In this document: piece after piece, positions 59,051-64,000 of the stretch
Position numbering within the stretch: position 1 is the first letter of the stretch
How the letters are laid out: each line of letters starts with the position of its first letter
Notes under the pieces: generated by a model
The model's database searches: none
Seen by the model: only the letters and a program-made list of their open reading frames with translations
Told to the model about the DNA's origin: nothing
Made by a program: the position numbers and the translations under genes
DNA from: Sphagnum compactum
Lineage: Eukaryota > Bryophyta > Sphagnopsida > Sphagnales
DNA: 64,000 bases
Assembly (NCBI GenBank): GCA_965153455.1
Contig: OZ234501.1
Span: 15,116,855 to 15,180,854 of the forward strand
Reading direction: 5' to 3'

Positions 59051-62040
59051 AATTTGAACCATTTCTTTTCCATGAAAAAACTTGTGTATAGGTCACATTT
59101 TTCAAGTCCAAATTTGGCAACAATTTGTCAATTAAAAAAACACATGGGCAATTCCCAGGAACATCTCTTCTTGTCTTACCCTTTTCCATCTTGATTTGTG
59201 AACTTTCTATGTGATGTGATACACCCATGTGGATATATGACCTCATCTCATGTCGACATCCAGTGCTCCATGGTTCGTACATAAGTCAACATCACAAAGC
59301 CATATGGCACCTTCATAGGTTCCTTCTCACCCCACCACGTTACTACTTTAGATGCTTCGTTCACAAGTTCGTTTTAAACAATTTCCAAACAAAACACAAT
59401 TGTGCACCCTTAGCTTCTTCCCCATGCTCGCGTCCCACCCACCTCAAATGCTCTTGCCCCACCTGGTTATGCTGAACAATGTTCAAATTGGGCCCGTCAA
59501 ACCTTTTATAAATAATTAAATGTTTCAACTAAAAAAGGCTGATTGTCAACCATAGGTATGGTATTTTGCATTATGACTAATAATTGTCCAAGGAAGTTTA
59601 GCGAGCACAATTGGACCCATCACCATGAAATGATTGTGGTTTTTTCCAATCATGTACATTGTTCCAAAAAAGGCTTCCTATGCATGGATTATGCATTAAT
59701 ACATTATGGATGATGATGATGATAAATCATCGTCATGAAATATATATAAGTAACAACGCAAAAAATACAATAAAAAACCCAATGGCCAGAACCATCACAT
59801 GGAAGACAAAAGGGAAGGCCAAAGAAAGGCCAAAAGACGCTCACAAGAACCAAAGAAGGGAGAGAGCTAAGTCCGTCTTGTGGTAGGAACAACTCATAAT
59901 CACAAACTGAATTTCATCCCTAAATGATGAACAATACTGGATGTGTGTTTGTTTATCAAAGACGAATGAATGAATTTGTTTCATTTTTATCTATGTGTGA
60001 AGGAAGGTAGTTTGTTTTGTAATTATGAGATCCACCGAACCAGGATGCTTCAGATCGTGTTCATGATGTCTTTGGAAAGCCCTTGACAAGGAGGGGTGCA
60101 TGGGCTTGGTTCCATGACGACGTTTGGACTTGGGGTGCAAAAGTTCTTGAATATTGAATGATTTCTTCGCTTAAAATTAAATTAAGTCAGAGCTCAAAAT
60201 TTCAGAGGAATTGGAATGTGGCTTTGGTGTCATTGGAAAGATCTTGATGAGCAGAATTTAATAGAATTCATTTGGTAATATTTGGACTCCGAATGTGGGA
60301 GATATTAGATTTTAAGTGATTTATGCCACTGAAAATTCAAATAAATTCCAAAAAGACCAGGTTTTGGAAGGAAAAATCAGTTTAAGGACAAGTTCACACT
60401 TGGGCCAACGGCGCAGGCCTCACTAGTTCTAGTTGAAGAGATGGTATGGTGATACAAATAATTTCATTCATGAACTTCTCATCAAAATGCAAACTCGAGT
60501 TTTAATCAGCTCAAAGGAATTACAAATTGAGACCTTTTTCCCAAGCAATGGTTAAAGGTATTTTTTCTTGGGGTTGGCATGGCTACTAAACTCTTATGTG
60601 GCAACCTAAAGTTTGATCCTACAACAACCAAAAAAAAGACAAAAGCTCTCATGTTAGCCAACTAAAACTATATCTTGATACATATGTATTATCTCCTTCT
60701 CTTAAAAGTGGAACCCTAGGATATAAATCGGTACAAGTTTGGGTATCAAAGAACCAACTAGATTGGTATGACCTAGGACTATAATAGTCTCGTATTGGTA
60801 CTTGTTTGGTAAGGACACAGGTTATATTAGCCTTGTACCAATTCATGTTTGGTGGGAACTTGACATAATAACATAATAACTTCATGCTAAGGTCATACAA
60901 ATATCAATAAGTATATACTAACCTGATCCAACCAAAAATCAACCTTCGACCCTAATATTAAGACTAGGAAGCTTAAAATGATTTTATTTTTTTAAATCCA
61001 AATATACCAATACCAAAATAAAATGAAATTTTAAACAAGATTTTCCACAATACCTTAGCAAAATCAGCACTTATTAAATTATTTTCAAATTATCATTTTT
61101 TTTAAAAACTTATTGCATGAAATGCCAAACTTTTGGAATTTGGTGATGGGAAGTAGGTCCAAGTTTCATTCGCCTTCAAATTAGGCCTCTTGTATGATGC
61201 AAACTAAATAATGAAATGTTGCCCATTCATTGAGGTGTTCTCATGTTGAAAATTATTGGCTTTTTAATTCCTTTAGGGAAACAATTGTTAATCTTCTTTA
61301 TTATCCCCATTTATCACCAGCTTGAAAGACTTTTATGAGGATTCCAAGTTAGTAGTCCAAGGGCTTACCTTGTGTCTTTTCTAGGCTACACAAAGAGTAA
61401 TCAAATCGTGAAAAAAAAACGCATATTCTTCACAATGTGAAGATGGATGTCAAATTTGTGACTACATCATATAATCATGGAAGTAATTTTGTCTCAATGG
61501 CGTATTGGACCTACCTAGCAAACAAGATTCAAGAATTCATGTAGAAACCACATGAGTTTAGACCAAAAAATGTAACAAATGAATTGTGTGCATCAAAACG
61601 AACGAAAAATGATGTTTTTTTCATTCACATTAAAAATATAAATAAATTTATAACATATGCCCGAAAACATTGAAAAATGATATTTAATCTTTTGAAGTGC
61701 ATCTTTAAATTAATAATTCGGTGTTAAAATGCAAAATCCATTCAAGTATTATAGTACCAAGCTAGTATGATTTTTTTTTAAAGATCCAATACCATTACTA
61801 AAACTAGTATGTTCAATAGTTGATATTTGGCCAATGCTACTTTTCAAGCTTAATGGTTTGCCCTAGTAGTAGTGGATCGCACCTTGGACCTCAAAGTTTC
61901 GCCCTTGGTTCACAAGACCTATGGAATAAAACATTACACCATGTAACAATTGAAGTGAGCTCATACTAGTAGGAAGCCTTGTCGTACAAGCAAGTATTAT
62001 ATGAAGTTATTGTCAATGTTGTGCTTGTAAATGGTTTAGG
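59051..62040. other. AT-rich intergenic DNA
   Basis: No supported gene. Frames at 59,227-59,475 and 59,659-59,886 lack any family resemblance. A TGATGATGATGATAAATCATCGTCATGA hairpin-like stretch lies at about 59,709-59,736. Confidence 0.5.
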
Positions 62041-62049
62041 ACTTACACT

Positions 62050-62170
62050 CAAGTGTAAGTGTAAAAATAGATACACTTTTATGGTTTTACATAACCATGT
62101 AAAATAATGTAAGTGTAAAAAAATACATTTAGGGTTTTATGTGGTTGTGTAAAACAAAGTTAAAAAAATG
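62050..62170. repeat. Two-copy imperfect tandem repeat
   Basis: Two adjacent units begin TAAGTGTAAAAA and share ATAC(A/-)(C)TTT, GGTTTTA(C/T) and TGTAAAA(T/C)AA. The first also contains the inverted pair TGGTTTTACAT / ATGTAAAATA. No function inferred. Confidence 0.55.
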
Positions 62171-62563
62171 TGATTTCTACTTGGAGAAGGTGGGGAATTT
62201 CATAGTTTTTATGGTGATAGGCCAACCAAATGGCCCATTGCAAAACAAAAAAAAAACCCCCATCAAAACGTTTGTGCTTTGGGATACATCACAACTAATT
62301 TAGTTAATTAATATGAATCACAATAAATACAATAAGTACCTAAGCTCTTGTAGAAGCTACAATAAATAGTATTCAATAATAAAAGTTATTATTGAGCACT
62401 ATTTGTAAAAGTAGTAATAATAATCAAACTTACAATCAAGCAACAAGATGGGGCAAAATGTGCATTTAAGGCATTTTTAAAAATAACACCACCATAATCC
62501 CATATTGATAGAAAATGCTAATGTTTGGGCACTATCATGATTTTTCTAGAAAGAGCAATCAAA

Positions 62564-62830
62564 CACTAGAAGAAATCCCCCAAAATGCAACCAATGCATT
62601 TACAATTACATATAACTAATTGTCAGTTGCAACTAGCTCTAATTGTTTTTGTAATTATTTTGCACCTTTGACCATTCTTGCGATTATGTTACAACTACAT
62701 TTGCAATTAATGATTTTTTCATCCTGCACATTCGAACTTTTTCTATCAATGATTATGCCCACAAATCCCATTAGTTGCAAATGGAATCAAATTTAGTTGC
62801 ATTACTAGGGTGTCAAGATAGACCCTAGTG
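62564..62830. mobile_element. Possible CACTA-type terminus
   Basis: CACTAGAAGAAATCCCCCAA at 62,564 resembles a CACTA-family end and is followed by AGTTGCAACTAG and GTTACAACTAC subterminal words like those in 41,109-43,427. No matching opposite end is visible in the window, so the element may be truncated or run beyond it. Confidence 0.25.
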
Positions 62831-62999
62831 GTATACATTGGTGTATTAAAAAACTTTTGAAAAATATGTGTACTTTAATTCTATTAGCGATAATGGGAGT
62901 ATGTTTCTGATGTTGTATTTATAAATGTGTATTCAGTTTTTATTTAAGCAAATTAACTACTTGCCTACCAATATATGTTTTTTTACCTACCCAACTTAG

Positions 63000-63720
63000 C
63001 TTATCAACCTATCTACTTATATGTTTACCTACCTAACATAAGCTACCTACTTATTAATTAATTAAAATATTTTTAATTAATTGATAATCAATAGTTCACA
63101 CTTACTATTTATAATTAATTGTTCAATATATTAGTTCTTTATGAACTATTATTCATTATTTGTAACAAACTAATTAGTTAAATATTATTTAATTCATAAT
63201 GGTTAATGTAATAATATTTTAGTTATTAATATATTTATGAACTATTCATCAATAATTTATAATTAACTCATTAGTTAATTGTTGGTTAGTTAATGATTAT
63301 TAATAAGTTAACATTATTATTATTATTATTATTATTCAAGAAATTTAAATCATTGATTTATTATATTATTAAAATAATTATTTATTATTTATTAATTACT
63401 TCGTATTTTAGTTATTTATTTGATCATTTTTAAACCAATAATGAAATCTTATAACTAATGAGCTAGATAATTAATTCATATGTATATAATAATAATTAAT
63501 TCGTGGATTCTTTATTATTTATGAAAACAGTATTTGATAACTCATAACTAATTTTTTTTAATTATTTTTTCTATTTAAATCTTTCATATTTTTAAATTTC
63601 TGAACTATTAATTAATAATGTATAACTATCATGTTAGTTGGTAATTATTTAAATATTAATTACTGATTGTTTAATATATTAGTTATTTATCTGATTATTT
63701 AAATTATTAATGAGAATTTA
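63000..63720. repeat. Very AT-rich TTAATTAA/ATTATT low-complexity DNA
   Basis: Dominated by TTAATTAATT, ATTATTATT (63,313-63,337) and ATAATTATTTATTATTTATT words. Matrix-attachment-like composition. No gene. Confidence 0.75.
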
Positions 63721-64000
63721 TAACTATACAACCAATCCCAAAAAAATGAATTATTGACAACCATGAAAGAAATTGAGCCCTATGATATAATATATGAACA
63801 TGCATTTCAAACAACAACAAAAAAAAACATCGATACATGATTTTCTCAACAAACTATAGATGAATGTATATCATATGAAGAATTCTCATCAAACATGAAA
63901 AAATAAAACAATGAATGATTAAGTAGATGATATTCTTTATGAAAAAAAAAAATCCATCAATTCCATTACATATCTTTTTAATAGGCAGTGCAAGCACAAG
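63721..64000. other. AT-rich window end
   Basis: Nothing recognised. Confidence 0.5.

Noticed and set aside
62564-62830. Complete short CACTA MITE
   Set aside because: A CACTA-like left end is present, but no matching right terminus or target duplication could be found, so only a possible terminus is listed.

Overview
This is a low-gene-density, strongly AT-rich stretch of nuclear DNA from a land plant. The evidence is spliced genes with GT..AG introns, a plant-type thaumatin-like protein with a signal peptide, cytosolic-type cysteine synthases with plant-like exon structure, three TTTAGGG telomere-type units, and remnants of CACTA, PIF/Harbinger-like and tRNA-derived SINE elements. I cannot fix the lineage. 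The compact introns together with relics of unusual transposon genes (ParB-like/DNA-methyltransferase, FCP1-like phosphatase, GHTxxDID transposase) make a non-flowering plant (bryophyte, fern, lycophyte or gymnosperm) more likely than a flowering plant. That is an impression, not a result.

Three genes look intact, all on the minus strand. Two are near-identical O-acetylserine(thiol)lyase (cysteine synthase) genes at about 9,980-12,576 and 55,180-57,728, 45 kb apart, each with seven coding exons of identical length that join into 323 codons. They lie in a roughly 4 kb segmental duplication (about 9,965-14,020 and 55,163-59,050). Its left edge falls only about 15 bp past the stop codon, so the two copies have unrelated 3' flanks. 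Both carry a tandem repeat at the 5' end in which the first coding exon and its flanking intron have been reiterated. The third gene, at 31,375-32,343, encodes a secreted, divergent thaumatin-like (PR-5 family) protein in three exons and is followed by a roughly 25-bp minisatellite.

Much of the rest is decayed mobile DNA. The most notable relic is a minus-strand, multi-exon pseudogene (about 20,281-26,651). It contains a ParB-like segment (DGNHR) and a beta-class amino-methyltransferase domain (DVPSNF, then DLNCGT), with stops and frameshifts. Two arrays of short palindromes, 'CAACTTTTGG...CCAAAAGTTG', lie within it. Other relics are a degenerate transposase with a GHTxxDID motif (about 27,845-29,130, plus), a degenerate FCP1/NIF-like HAD phosphatase with two motif-I regions (about 8,585-9,690, plus), an F-box-like scrap (about 34,830-35,220) and a zinc-finger-like coding relic (about 37,540-40,850). 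Non-autonomous DNA transposons include two CACTA-type MITEs (3,551-3,701 and 5,676-5,820), a roughly 632-bp PIF/Harbinger-like element (7,953-8,584) and a possible 2.3-kb CACTA derivative (41,109-43,427) holding a SINE.

The remaining intergenic DNA (1-3,300; 29,150-30,980; 32,550-37,500; 43,430-51,100; 59,050-64,000) is AT-rich, with microsatellites and minisatellites and no gene I can support. A more complex stretch at 51,100-54,200 has several open frames, one with a possible SAM-binding motif, that I cannot assign.
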